Origin: Candidatus Pantoea haifensis
Lineage (GTDB): Bacteria > Pseudomonadota > Gammaproteobacteria > Enterobacterales > Enterobacteriaceae
Direction: 5' to 3'
Length of the DNA: 64,000 bases
Assembly (NCBI GenBank): GCA_018842655.1
Contig: JAGTWN010000004.1
Location: 868,001-932,000, forward strand
Part shown: positions 20,348 through 29,353 of the stretch, piece after piece
Numbering within the stretch: position 1 is the stretch's first letter
Layout of the letters: every line of letters starts with the position of its first letter
Program-made: the position numbers and the translations under genes
Notes under the pieces: generated by a model
What the model saw: the letters and a program-made list of their open reading frames with translations, nothing else
Told to the model about the DNA's origin: nothing
Databases searched by the model: none

Positions 20348-21448
20348 TCACGACAGCGTTGGGTAATCCGTGTAGCCTTCAGCGCCGCCGCCGTAGAAGC
20401 TTTCCGGACGTTGTGGATTGAGCGGAGCATCTTGCTGTAAACGTTCAACCAGATCCGGGTTAGCAATGTAATCGCGACCAAAAGCCACAGCATCGATCAG
20501 CCCACGGGCGATAAGATCATCTGCTTTTTCTACCGTATACGCACCAGCACCGATAATCGTATTCGGGAACAGTTCACGCACTTTTTCACGGAAGGTATCC
20601 GTGTAAGGCGTGCCGCCAGCCCAGTCTGGTTCGGATAAGTGCAGATAGGCGATATTGCGTTTTGCCAGTTCGCCAATGTACCACAGCGCCGCTTCTTCCT
20701 CGTCCGGGCCGTTGTCCAGGTTCTGGAAACTGCCAACCGGTGATACCCGAATACCGATGCGATCGGCTGACCAGTTAGCAATCACCGCATCCACCACTTC
20801 CAGTGCAAACCGGCCGCGTTTTTCCATGCTGCCGCCATATTCGTCGCTACGCTGATTTGACCCGGGCGCAAGAAACTGATGCATCAGATAGCCATGTGCA
20901 GAGTGCAGTTCAAGCAGATCAAAATCAGCTTCGCGCGCATTTGCCGCAGCCTGTCCAAAGTCTTTAATAATTTGCTGAATTTCAGTTACGCTCAGCTCAC
21001 GCGGTGTTGAGGTCTCTTCACGATATACGCTGCCATCAGCGGCACGCAGCGAGGTACGGGTACCTGCAGAGAGGGCCGAAGGGGCAACGGGCGCTTTGCC
21101 TTCAGGCTGCACGCTGTGGTGTGAAATGCGGCCGGTATGCCACAACTGTACGGCACTGTGACCTCCTGCAGCATGAATACCTTCATTGATCGCTTTCCAC
21201 GCGGCGATCTGCTGCTGCGTGTGCAGGCCTGGCGCCCCTGCATAGCCTTTCGCCTGAAAAGAGATCTGGGTCGCTTCAGTAATAATCAAACCTGCACTTG
21301 CACGCTGGCGGTAATATTCGCCCATCAAAGGCGTAGGAATGTCGCCCGGCTCAATACTGCGCAGACGGGTCAGCGGTGCCATGAAAATGCGATTGGGAAC
21401 GGTAATTGCCCCGACTTTCAGTGGACGAAACAGCTGGGTACTCGCCAT
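20348..21448 (-). CDS. nemA: NemA, N-ethylmaleimide reductase (Old Yellow Enzyme family)
   Basis: NemA is an FMN-dependent ene-reductase acting on N-ethylmaleimide, nitrate esters and other electrophiles. The 366-residue TIM barrel has [10 protein letters not shown], the substrate-binding [19 protein letters not shown] and the FMN-binding [14 protein letters not shown]. An AAGGAG ribosome-binding site precedes the ATG. In E. coli it is cotranscribed with nemR upstream and gloA downstream. Here gloA is present but nemR is not upstream. Confidence 0.96.
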   Translation of the reverse strand: MASTQLFRPLKVGAITVPNRIFMAPLTRLRSIEPGDIPTPLMGEYYRQRASAGLIITEATQISFQAKGYAGAPGLHTQQQIAAWKAINEGIHAAGGHSAVQLWHTGRISHHSVQPEGKAPVAPSALSAGTRTSLRAADGSVYREETSTPRELSVTEIQQIIKDFGQAAANAREADFDLLELHSAHGYLMHQFLAPGSNQRSDEYGGSMEKRGRFALEVVDAVIANWSADRIGIRVSPVGSFQNLDNGPDEEEAALWYIGELAKRNIAYLHLSEPDWAGGTPYTDTFREKVRELFPNTIIGAGAYTVEKADDLIARGLIDAVAFGRDYIANPDLVERLQQDAPLNPQRPESFYGGGAEGYTDYPTLS

Positions 21449-21463
21449 GGTGACTCCTTATAA

Positions 21464-21477
21464 ACAGACCGGTCGTA
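21464..21477. promoter_or_regulatory. Putative NemR-type operator
   Basis: A GACCGGTC palindrome lies 19 bp upstream of nemA and overlaps the expected promoter. NemR is a TetR-family repressor that binds a short palindrome ahead of nemRA in E. coli. Assignment is by position and symmetry only. Confidence 0.45.
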
Positions 21478-22003
21478 TATAAAATATCTTTTTAAAATCA
21501 GGGGTTTTAGCCCACTATTTAAAAGTATGGTGCTGAAGGTGCAGCGGGGGCACCGCCAGGTAATTTTGCTTTGTAAACGTGTCGTTAACTACAAAAGCGA
21601 GAGCCAGGTCTGCCGTTTGTGTCAGAAGAGGGTAAGTTCAGCACAATCTGCTGCCGGGCAGAACGCTCAGCCTGTTGCCGGCACCGCGCTGTCAAACCGC
21701 ATTGCCTTAACAGATCGCACGCTTGGTTGCTAACTAAGTCTGATCAACCCTAACCGCGCGGCAGACAGAACGGCTTGGCTAAACCTGCAAAAATCAACAG
21801 GTTTCATTGGGTTGTAGCGTCTCGTTCACAGCGACCAGCCTAGTAGACCCGTGGGTTCGTTGCAAGCATGCCACGGCTCTCAGGCACATACTGTTCAACG
21901 TGATACGTCATCGTGCGTTGAAATTCGCAGCCCAATATGATTATTTCTTGCACAAACGCGCTAAGCTCTCTTCAATACTCTTTTTGTTTTATCCGGAGTC
22001 GTT
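21478..22003. other. Long intergenic region between nemA and ydhL
   Basis: Over 500 bp show no credible coding frame. The position is where E. coli carries nemR, and I found no NemR-like helix-turn-helix sequence in any frame. It must hold the divergent nemA and ydhL promoters. Confidence 0.6.
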
Positions 22004-22242
22004 GTGGCGGAACAGCTTGAATTTTTCCCGGTTCCCAGTCCGTGTCGTGGCATCTGCCAGACGGATGCGCGTGGCTTTTGTCTGGGATGTTTACGCAGCC
22101 GTGAAGAGCGGTTTAACTGGATGCAGTTTAGCGATGCGCAGAAGCGCGATGTGCTGCGTCTTTGTCACCAGCGTCGGCTACGCCTGTTGCGTCAGCAGAA
22201 AAAGATGAGCCGGTTGATCCACAACAACCTTCATTGTTCTGA
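22004..22242 (+). CDS. ydhL: YdhL, DUF1289 protein (frameshift in sequence)
   Basis: This small Cys-rich protein of unknown function starts with GTG and has CRGICQTDARGFCLGCLRS and MAEQLEFFP, as in E. coli YdhL. The frame runs on falsely after A5 at 22199-22203. With one more A it reads ...DEPVDPQQPSLF and stops at 22242, giving 79 aa, the E. coli length. The four conserved cysteines suggest a metal-binding knuckle. Confidence 0.9.
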
Positions 22243-22307
22243 CGCTTTCTCCGTTTCCGTTATACTCCCTGACACGCTTTTTCACCTCTGCAAACAGGGA
22301 GTTCAAC

Positions 22308-23204
22308 ATGCTACAGCCACAAGCTATCGCTCCACAGGGTCCAAATTTTTCACCGCTGGTCATGGGATACTGGCGCTTAATGGAATGGGACATGACGCCG
22401 CAACAGCGGGTCTCATTTATAGAACATCATCTGTCGTTAGGGATTTCCACCGTCGATCATGCAGATATTTATGGTGAATATCGCTGTGAGGCTGCCTTTG
22501 GTGAAGCATTAAAGCTGGCGCCGGGCCTGCGCGATCAATTACAGATCGTCACCAAATGTGGGATCGCCACCCGCGCTAAGCCTGAGCACCAGATCGGTCA
22601 CTACATTACTGACAAAGCCCATATCCTCACGAGTGCAGAGAATTCACTGCGTCACTTAGCCACCGACCGGCTGGATCTGCTACTAATTCACCGCCCCGAT
22701 CCGTTAATGGATGCAGATGAAGTCGCTGAGGCTTTCATTGCTCTGCACCAGAGCGGCAAAGTCTTGCATTTTGGTGTCTCTAACTTTACCCGCGCGCAGT
22801 TGACCTTATTGCAGTCGAGACTGCCGTTTTCACTGGTGACCAATCAGCTTGAAATTTCGCCAATACAACAAAATCTGTTAATGGATGGCACGCTGGATCA
22901 ATGTCAACAGCAGCGCATTCGTCCTATGGCCTGGTCATGTCTGGGCGGTGGGCAATTATTTAACGATCCGCATTATCAACCGCTGCGTGATGAGCTTGAA
23001 GCTGTGCGCCAGGAAATCGGTGCATCGTCGATTGAGCAGGTGGTTTATGCCTGGGTGATTAAATTGCCAAGTAAACCGTTGCCAATTATTGGCTCAGGTA
23101 AAGCCGGGCGGGTAAAAGAGGCGGTTGGCGCGCTGAGTTTAACCCTGAATCGTCAACAATGGTTCCGCATTCGTAAAGCGGCGCTGGGATATGATGTGCC
23201 CTGA
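22308..23204 (+). CDS. ydhF: YdhF, aldo/keto reductase
   Basis: This NADPH-dependent (inferred) aldo/keto reductase-family oxidoreductase has 298 aa, equal to E. coli YdhF. It shows the family TVDHADIYGEY (catalytic Tyr), LLLIHRPDPLMD and HFGVSNFT motifs and the C-terminal PIIGSGKAGRV cofactor segment. The physiological substrate is unknown. Gene order ydhL-ydhF-sodC matches E. coli. Confidence 0.94.
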   Translation: MLQPQAIAPQGPNFSPLVMGYWRLMEWDMTPQQRVSFIEHHLSLGISTVDHADIYGEYRCEAAFGEALKLAPGLRDQLQIVTKCGIATRAKPEHQIGHYITDKAHILTSAENSLRHLATDRLDLLLIHRPDPLMDADEVAEAFIALHQSGKVLHFGVSNFTRAQLTLLQSRLPFSLVTNQLEISPIQQNLLMDGTLDQCQQQRIRPMAWSCLGGGQLFNDPHYQPLRDELEAVRQEIGASSIEQVVYAWVIKLPSKPLPIIGSGKAGRVKEAVGALSLTLNRQQWFRIRKAALGYDVP

Positions 23205-23287
23205 AGCGTAAAACTGCGTCAATCACAGGCAGGATAACGCAACACAGGCCAGGCTTATCAGGAACCCTGGAACCTAAAGGAGCAACA

Positions 23288-23806
23288 ATGAAAACCAAAG
23301 TAATCGCTTTGCTGGCAATGTTGAGCTGTGGTGCGGCGCAGGCTGCTTCAGAACAGGTGACATTGCATCAGGTTACAGCAGAGGGCGTGGGTAAATCACT
23401 GGGTACGGTGACGGTTGAGGAAACGAAGTATGGCTTGCAATTTACGCCCAAACTCGAAGGTTTGACGCCGGGCATTCACGGTTTCCACGTTCATGCCAAA
23501 GGCAGTTGTGAACCTGGCCCCTCTGAAGGAAAAGTGGTTCCAGCCGGTGCGGCGGGTGGGCATCTGGACCCAGGCGGCAGCGGTAAACATCTTGGTCCGT
23601 ATGCTGAAGGCCACTTAGGCGATCTGCCCGCCCTGTATGTAGATGACAAAGGCATGTCCAGCTATCCGGTGTTAGCGCCGCGTATCAAATCCTTGAGTGA
23701 GATCAAGGGCAAAGCGTTGATGGTTCACGTGGGTGGGGATAATCATGCCGATCATCCTCAGCCGTTAGGCGGTGGCGGTGCGCGCTATGCCTGCGGCGTA
23801 ATCTGA
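23288..23806 (+). CDS. sodC: SodC, periplasmic Cu/Zn superoxide dismutase
   Basis: SodC removes superoxide in the periplasm. The 172-residue precursor has the signal peptide MKTKVIALLAMLSCGAAQAA. The copper and zinc ligands are in GFHVHAKGSCEP, GGHLDPG, HLGDLPALYVD and the C-terminal HVGGDNHADHP...YACGVI, whose Cys pairs with that of SCEP. The AAAGGAGCAACA ribosome-binding site is strong. Confidence 0.97.
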   Translation: MKTKVIALLAMLSCGAAQAASEQVTLHQVTAEGVGKSLGTVTVEETKYGLQFTPKLEGLTPGIHGFHVHAKGSCEPGPSEGKVVPAGAAGGHLDPGGSGKHLGPYAEGHLGDLPALYVDDKGMSSYPVLAPRIKSLSEIKGKALMVHVGGDNHADHPQPLGGGGARYACGVI

Positions 23807-23811
23807 CTTTT

Positions 23812-23840
23812 CGGGCGGCAGCCCTCTGCCGCCTGCTTTC
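23812..23840 (+). terminator. Putative sodC terminator
   Basis: A GGCGGCAG/CTGCCGCC hairpin is followed by TGCTTTCTT, a weak T-tract. Confidence 0.6.
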
Positions 23841-23937
23841 TTCGGTGTTGTTTACTCTTCAGCTATATCATCCCGTTCATTTCCCACCTATGATATTGAT
23901 TCAGGTAAGAAAGCTTGAAAGGTGAAGGAGCGGGGAA

Positions 23938-24405
23938 ATGAAAAAGTCGGGCGTGTTACTACTGGGATTGCTGCTGGTAGGATGCGAACAACCTAACGAC
24001 ACGCAACTGGTGACGGAAACCGGGCGGCAACTTCAGCGCACCATTGATGCCAGTCCGATGCGTAACACCTGCGAAAACATTGCCAAAGGGCGAGAATGGT
24101 TAAGCCGTCATACGATAAGCAAGCTGGAAGCACAAGGCTGTCAGTATGTATTGCGCAGCGCCACTGAAACCAATTTTACCGACACCGCCATTTATCACCA
24201 CACAACAGCCATGGTTTGTGGCGGTATTACGGGCAAAAGTTTTACCGGCACGGATATCAGTCGGCGTTTTATCTTTTCACCCGATGAAAAAGCACTGGTG
24301 ATTGAGCCTATGGCTGAGGTCGATAAAACGCGCTTTGAAGGGCATAAAACCTTACAGCAATTGCAGGCCGATTTTAATCGCCAGCAGCAGCAATATTGCC
24401 AGTAA
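23938..24405 (+). CDS. Hypothetical lipoprotein
   Basis: The 155-residue protein has a signal peptide and lipobox (MKKSGVLLLGLLLVGC, lipidated Cys16), then a soluble domain with three more cysteines and repeated Thr-rich beta-type segments (TNFTDTAIYHHTTAM). GGTGAAGGAGCGGGGAA precedes the ATG. It has no counterpart between sodC and slyA in E. coli, where ydhIJK sit on the opposite strand. I do not recognise the family. Confidence 0.75.
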   Translation: MKKSGVLLLGLLLVGCEQPNDTQLVTETGRQLQRTIDASPMRNTCENIAKGREWLSRHTISKLEAQGCQYVLRSATETNFTDTAIYHHTTAMVCGGITGKSFTGTDISRRFIFSPDEKALVIEPMAEVDKTRFEGHKTLQQLQADFNRQQQQYCQ

Positions 24406-24994
24406 TTCATCAGGGATCGCTTGTCTGAGCGAGATCAAAACGCAGCGCGAGGGCCAGCGTATTAACATCACTGTTTTCTCTGACAGCCACTGATCGCTAG
24501 CAGAATTAAACTCAGTCAGAGCCGCCTCAGGCCAATCCAGCTTTACGCCACAACGGCCGGTAATTCGCTGGAGAGTTGGCACGCTGCTGTCCCGCAATAC
24601 AGCAAAGGGAATTATCCGTGACCGGTAAGCCCTGGTAGGGCCGTAATGCAGGACGCAAACAGTAAAAGATTAAATAAGGTGGGATGCGGCATTACCGACA
24701 CAGGCCCAGTCGTGGATCATGGTGTGGATGAGCCGCCAAAAAAGAAGCCAGACAGAACGGCCTTAAAAACCGCTGAAAAAAACAGGGAAGCATCGGAAAG
24801 GAGATCGGTAAGCGGTTCGGCATGCGAAAAAATAGCTGTCGCCACGCACATCATCCTTGCTAACTCCGGCGTCTGTCTCAAAAAGGGGAGATGAGTAACG
24901 ATGGCTTGCCTGAGATTTGTAATTTGTCCTGTAAACTCGCAGAATAGAGTAAAATCAGGCTTGATAGCTAGCACGCTAATTATAAGGAGATGAA
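24406..24994. other. Intergenic region before slyA
   Basis: 590 bp contain only short, non-convincing frames (for example 24646-24894 plus and 24717-24974 minus). In E. coli ydhI, ydhJ and ydhK occupy this position. No recognisable remnant is left. The slyA ribosome-binding site AAGGAGATGAA closes it. Confidence 0.5.
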
Positions 24995-25431
24995 ATGGAT
25001 ACGCCCCTCGGAACGGACTTGTCTCGCCTGGTGCGCATCTGGCGCGCCTTGATCGATCAGCGTTTGAAACCGCTTGAATTGACTCAGACGCATTGGGTTA
25101 CGTTACACAACATTCATCAGTTGCCACCCGAGCAGTCGCAAATTCAGTTAGCGAAAGCCATCGGCATTGAGCAGCCTTCGCTGGTAAGAACGCTCGATCA
25201 GCTAGAAGAGAAAGGTTTAATTACGCGCTCAACCTGCGCTAACGATCGTCGGGCTAAGCGTATCAAGCTGACCCATCAGGCTGAGCCGATTATCGAACAG
25301 GTCGAAAATGTCATTGATGCGACGCGCGATGACATCCTTTCCGGTATCAGCCGCGATGAAATTGCGCAAATGGTTACGCTGATAGCCCGGCTCGAAAAAA
25401 TATTCTGGAATTACAGAACCGCGAGAAATAA
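24995..25431 (+). CDS. slyA: SlyA, MarR-family regulator (frameshift in sequence)
   Basis: SlyA is a winged-helix MarR-family dimer that counteracts H-NS silencing. The sequence [36 protein letters not shown] with the recognition helix [14 protein letters not shown] is very close to E. coli SlyA. At A6 (25395-25400) one base is missing. Restored, the C-terminus reads [15 protein letters not shown] and stops at 25431, giving 145 aa (E. coli 144). Uncorrected, the frame runs on into slyB antisense. Confidence 0.95.
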
Positions 25432-25460
25432 AAAAACCGACGCCTTTGCGTCGGTTTTGT
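25431..25460. terminator. Bidirectional terminator slyA/slyB
   Basis: An ACCGACGC/GCGTCGGT hairpin is flanked by A and T tracts between the convergent slyA and slyB. Confidence 0.85.
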
Positions 25461-25471
25461 CTGTTCGTTTC

Positions 25472-25939
25472 TTAACGTGGCGAAACAGTAATCTGGCTGC
25501 CATTGGAGGCCATGACTACGCGCTGACCCACCGAGTAGCGGCTGGCTGCTTGTTTCTGCACCACCATGATGGTATTGCCATCGTCCTTACGAATTTCCAG
25601 CTCAACGCCATCAGTTTTGTTGACGGCACCTTGTACGCCCTGACCCGCGACACCACCTAAAACGGCACCGCCTGCCGTGGCCAGACTGCGACCGCTACCG
25701 CCGCCGATAGTGTTACCCAAAAAGCCGCCGAGTACCGCACCACCAATAGCACCAATCACGTTACTTTCATCGCCGCCCTGAATTTTGACCGGGCGAACAG
25801 AAACCAGGGTGCCATAAGAAACGCTCTGTACTTGTTTGGCTTCGCTTGCGCTGTAGGTATCACCTGACAACGTATCTGTGTTGCTACATCCTGCCAGCAT
25901 CACACCGGTCAAAGCGACCACAATTACACGCTTAATCAT
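25472..25939 (-). CDS. slyB: SlyB, outer-membrane lipoprotein
   Basis: SlyB is a glycine-zipper lipoprotein induced by PhoPQ in E. coli and Salmonella, linked to outer-membrane integrity. The 155-residue precursor has lipobox LAGC ([19 protein letters not shown]) and the glycine zipper [20 protein letters not shown]. It is convergent with slyA as in E. coli. No clear PhoP box was identified upstream. Confidence 0.95.
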   Translation of the reverse strand: MIKRVIVVALTGVMLAGCSNTDTLSGDTYSASEAKQVQSVSYGTLVSVRPVKIQGGDESNVIGAIGGAVLGGFLGNTIGGGSGRSLATAGGAVLGGVAGQGVQGAVNKTDGVELEIRKDDGNTIMVVQKQAASRYSVGQRVVMASNGSQITVSPR

Positions 25940-26221
25940 TTGAAAACTCCTTTATTCGAAAATGCGCCACGTTTATCGCGATATCCTGCAAACAGTATAA
26001 GACACAAACCCGACCTTTTAATGATTATCCGGGTAAAACGCGACTGGGCGGATCATAGACCCTGCAGTATCAACAATAATTCAATTAAAAAGGAAAAAAT
26101 TGATATACGTTATCGGATGCGCCATCACGGAAGAAACAAGTATTTAATCATAGAATTAGGCTGCTGAATTTGGCAGGCTAATTTGAAAAATCACTCTTCC
26201 TGCGGGAAGTAAGGAACGGCA

Positions 26222-27343
26222 ATGAAATCAGGACGCTATATAGGCGTGATGTCCGGTACCAGTTTGGATGGTGTAGACGTGGTACTCGCAGCGATAGATG
26301 AAAATATGGTGGCGCAACAGGCAAGCTATTGCCATCCAATGCCGTCAGATCTACGGCAGGCCGTTTTAGCCATGTGTCAGGGACAAAGCTTAACGCTATC
26401 GCAACTGGGGCAGCTGGATACGCGCCTGGGGCGGCTTTTCGCTGAAGCGGTGTTGACGTTAATGAAGCGCGAATCTCTCGAAGCCAGCGATATCGTCGCC
26501 ATTGGTTGTCATGGACAAACCGTTTGGCATGAGCCCCTGGGCGACGCGGCTAACACGTTACAGATTGGCGATAATAATCAGATCGTGGCCGCAACAGGCG
26601 TGACGGTGGTCGGTGATTTCCGGCGACGTGATATGGCACTGGGAGGCCAGGGCGCTCCGCTGGTGCCTGCGTTTCACCAGGCGTTACTGATGGATGCGGT
26701 TGAGCGCCGCATGGTGTTGAATATTGGCGGCATTGCCAATCTTTCACTGCTGCTGCCAGGCCAACCGGTACGTGGATACGATACCGGACCAGGCAACATG
26801 CTGCTCGATGCCTGGATTTGGCGCAATCAAGGCAAACCTTACGATAGCGATGCGCAGTGGGCGCGCAGCGGTACACTGATCCCGGCCATGTTAGAGAACA
26901 TGTTAAGCGATGCCTGGTTTGCGCTACCGCCGCCAAAAAGCACCGGCCGCGAATACTTCAATGCCGCCTGGCTGGAACAGCATTTGCGTCATTTCCCCGG
27001 CGTGGCTGCTCAGGATGTGCAGGCAACGCTCAATGAACTGACCGCCGTCACCATTGCTCAGCAGGTGCAGCTCAATGATGGCTGCGATCGTTTATTAGTC
27101 TGTGGGGGCGGCAGTCATAATCCGCTGCTAATGGCGCGTCTGGCGGCCCATTTACCGGGAACCGAAGTAACGACGACAGATGTGGCTGGGATCAGCGGTG
27201 ATGATATGGAAGCACTGGCTTTTGCCTGGTTGGCTTTCCGTACCCTGTCAGGCCTGCCAGGGAATTTGCCCGCTGTCACTGGCGCGCGTGAAAAAAGCGT
27301 TTTAGGTGCCATCTACCCGGCAAATCTTCTCTATCCTCACTAA
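26222..27343 (+). CDS. anmK: AnmK, anhydro-N-acetylmuramic acid kinase
   Basis: AnmK phosphorylates and opens 1,6-anhydro-MurNAc to MurNAc-6-phosphate in cell-wall recycling. The 373-residue ASKHA-fold kinase has [15 protein letters not shown] at the N-terminus (phosphate loop), GCHGQTVWH, and GGGSHNP near the C-terminus. It is the last gene collinear with E. coli before the accessory block. The next collinear gene, mliC, is 18 kb away. Confidence 0.96.
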   Translation: MKSGRYIGVMSGTSLDGVDVVLAAIDENMVAQQASYCHPMPSDLRQAVLAMCQGQSLTLSQLGQLDTRLGRLFAEAVLTLMKRESLEASDIVAIGCHGQTVWHEPLGDAANTLQIGDNNQIVAATGVTVVGDFRRRDMALGGQGAPLVPAFHQALLMDAVERRMVLNIGGIANLSLLLPGQPVRGYDTGPGNMLLDAWIWRNQGKPYDSDAQWARSGTLIPAMLENMLSDAWFALPPPKSTGREYFNAAWLEQHLRHFPGVAAQDVQATLNELTAVTIAQQVQLNDGCDRLLVCGGGSHNPLLMARLAAHLPGTEVTTTDVAGISGDDMEALAFAWLAFRTLSGLPGNLPAVTGAREKSVLGAIYPANLLYPH

Positions 27344-27435
27344 TCAATCTAAACCCGTGGCGTGCTATATGCTGGTGCCACGGGCTCGCCCGTGACCTTA
27401 TGCTGTTTTACCCGCTGGCATTTGCTGCTAACGCA

Positions 27436-27458
27436 TAATTGATAATTATTATCATATA
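27436..27458. promoter_or_regulatory. Putative Fur box
   Basis: TAATTGATAATTATTATCAT is a near-palindromic match to the Fur consensus GATAATGATAATCATTATC, 30 bp upstream of the FAD oxidoreductase ATG. It suggests iron repression. Confidence 0.65.
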
Positions 27459-27487
27459 CTGACTTCAGACAACATGGAGAGTGAGTG

Positions 27488-28692
27488 ATGAAGCCCTTTA
27501 CCACTGAAATCGTATCTGCAGATTGCTGTATTGTCGGCGCTGGCCCGGCAGGCCTGATGCTGGGGTATCTGTTTGCCCGGGCAGGCCTGCGTGTGGTGGT
27601 AATAGAAAAACATCCTGATTTCCTGCGCGATTTCCGTGGCGACACCATTCATCCTTCTACTCTGGAAATTATGCGCCATCTCGGTTTGCTTGAGGAGTTT
27701 TTGCAGTTGCCGCATCAGCGCGCTGAAAAACTTCAGACAGAAGTGGGTGGAGAGCAGATTACAATGGCGGATTTTTCGCGCTTGCCAGTGCAATGCCGCT
27801 TTATCGCGTTTATGCCACAGTGGGATTTTTGACTTTTCTGGCGGCTAAAAGTGCGCAGTTTGCTGGTTTTACACTGATGACCTCGACGCACTTCGATGAT
27901 TTTATTTATGACAATAATACCCTCTGCGGACTGACTGCATTGAATGGCAACCGCCTGATAAAAATTCGTGCGCGGCTGGTCGTCGGCGCAGATGGCCGTC
28001 AGTCTGCTGTGCGCGCAAAAGCAGGGCTGACCAGCCAGGTTTTTGGCGCATCACGCGATGTCATCTGGTTCAAATTAAGCAAACAAGCCGGCGATCCGGA
28101 GTGGGGAATGGGGCATAAAGGGCCACGGCACAATTTCATTATCATTGATCGTGGCGATTACTGGCAGTGTGGTTTCAGCATTGCAAAAGGTGAATTTGAA
28201 GCGTGGCAGAGCAAAGGGCTTGCGGCACTCAGGCAGAATATAGCAGCCGTCGCGCCCTTTAATGAGGCGCGCATGGCAGAGTTGACTGCCTGGGATCAGC
28301 TGAAGCTGCTCTCTGTTCGCATTGATCGCCTCGATAAATGGATGAAGGCCGGCGTGCTTTGCATTGGTGACGCTGCGCATGCAATGTCGCCAATAGGTGG
28401 CGTAGGCGTCAATCTGGCCATTCAGGATGCGGTCGCGACCGCCAATTACCTCACGACACCACTTTTGCAGGGGGAATTGCGGATGAGCGATCTGGAAAAA
28501 GTACAAAAACGGCGACAGTTTCCCACCGTCGCAACGCAGTTTTTGCAGATAAAAATGAGCAGCAATAAAGGGCAATCGAAACGCCCAGGCAAGATGCCAG
28601 CGATCGTCCGACGCCTGCCTTTTCTGCGTTTTATCTTTGGTCGACTTATCGGGTTGGGTTTCAGAACAGAAAAGCCGCAACGCTTTATCTGA
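27488..28692 (+). CDS. FAD-dependent monooxygenase-like oxidoreductase (frameshift)
   Basis: The protein is a PHBH/UbiH-type flavoprotein. It has the N-terminal Rossmann motif VGAGPAGLMLGYLF (from residue 16), the middle VVGADGRQSAVR and the FAD-ribityl motif GDAAHAMSPIGGVGVNLA. The frame breaks after PQWDF at T5 (27826-27830). One more T gives WDFLTFLAAKSA and a 401-aa protein. Substrate is unknown. A Fur box overlaps its promoter, which raises a siderophore- or haem-related role as an inference. It is the first gene of the block inserted between anmK and mliC. Confidence 0.85.
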
Positions 28693-28900
28693 CGTTGCGT
28701 TGCTTACTCCCGCTGACCGCCTGCTGCATTATTCTCCATCCTCTTTCTGCTACGCCTAAGCCTTTGTATAACTTCCTGAACATCGCACACGGATTAAATT
28801 GTCTGATCTGCGATGCTTTCTGTTTTTTGTGCCAGGATTAATAGACGCATCAGAACTTATTGCTTGTTATTTTGTTAACGAAAACATTTTCTAATAATGA

Positions 28901-29327
28901 ATGGCACAGGTAAAAGGAAAATGAAAAGCCAACCCCCAAGAATTCCTCGCGTGATGATGACGATGTTGTTCTTCCTTTGGCTAAAGAAAACGTCTCGGTA
29001 ACACGAGAGGAAGTCGTTGACAGCCGCATCAAAGTCACTCGTTCAACATCTGAACATGAACAAACGGTGAATGCGCTGCTCAAACACGAAAAAGTCGATA
29101 TTACCCGCATCCCTAAAGGTGAGCGTGTCGACGTGATGCCCGATATTCGTGAAGAGGATGGGGTGCTAATTGTACCGGTTGTTGAAGAGGAAATTGAAAT
29201 TGTTCGCAAGCTGGTGCTGAAGGAGGAGCTGCATATTCGTAAGACCCGGCAAGAGATCCCATTTGAAGAGGTTGTGACGCTACGCAAGCAACAAATAAGT
29301 GTGAGCAAAGACGATAACGATACCTAA
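28901..29327 (+). CDS. YsnF/DUF2382 stress-type protein (5' end uncertain)
   Basis: The body from 28977 encodes a DUF2382 (YsnF/AvaK) domain: EEVVDSRIKVTRSTSEHEQ, a charged middle, and EEEIEIVRKLVLKEELHIRK. The uninterrupted frame can start only at TTG 28977. If one A of the AAAA at 28912-28915 is extra, the frame extends to the ATG at 28901 (MAQVKENEKPTPKNSSRDDDD), giving 141 aa and a length divisible by three. A second DUF2382 gene follows after 26 bp. Function is unknown. Homologues are annotated as general stress proteins. Confidence 0.75.
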
Positions 29328-29353
29328 TCTGACCTATCACTGAGGAAAAAATC

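Noticed and set aside
21527-22208. ORFs between nemA and ydhL
   Set aside because: No family resemblance. The 21807-22208 frame overlaps ydhL in another frame and is a shadow.
24646-24974. Short ORFs on both strands before slyA
   Set aside because: No ribosome-binding site, low-complexity products and no recognisable family. Chance frames are likely.
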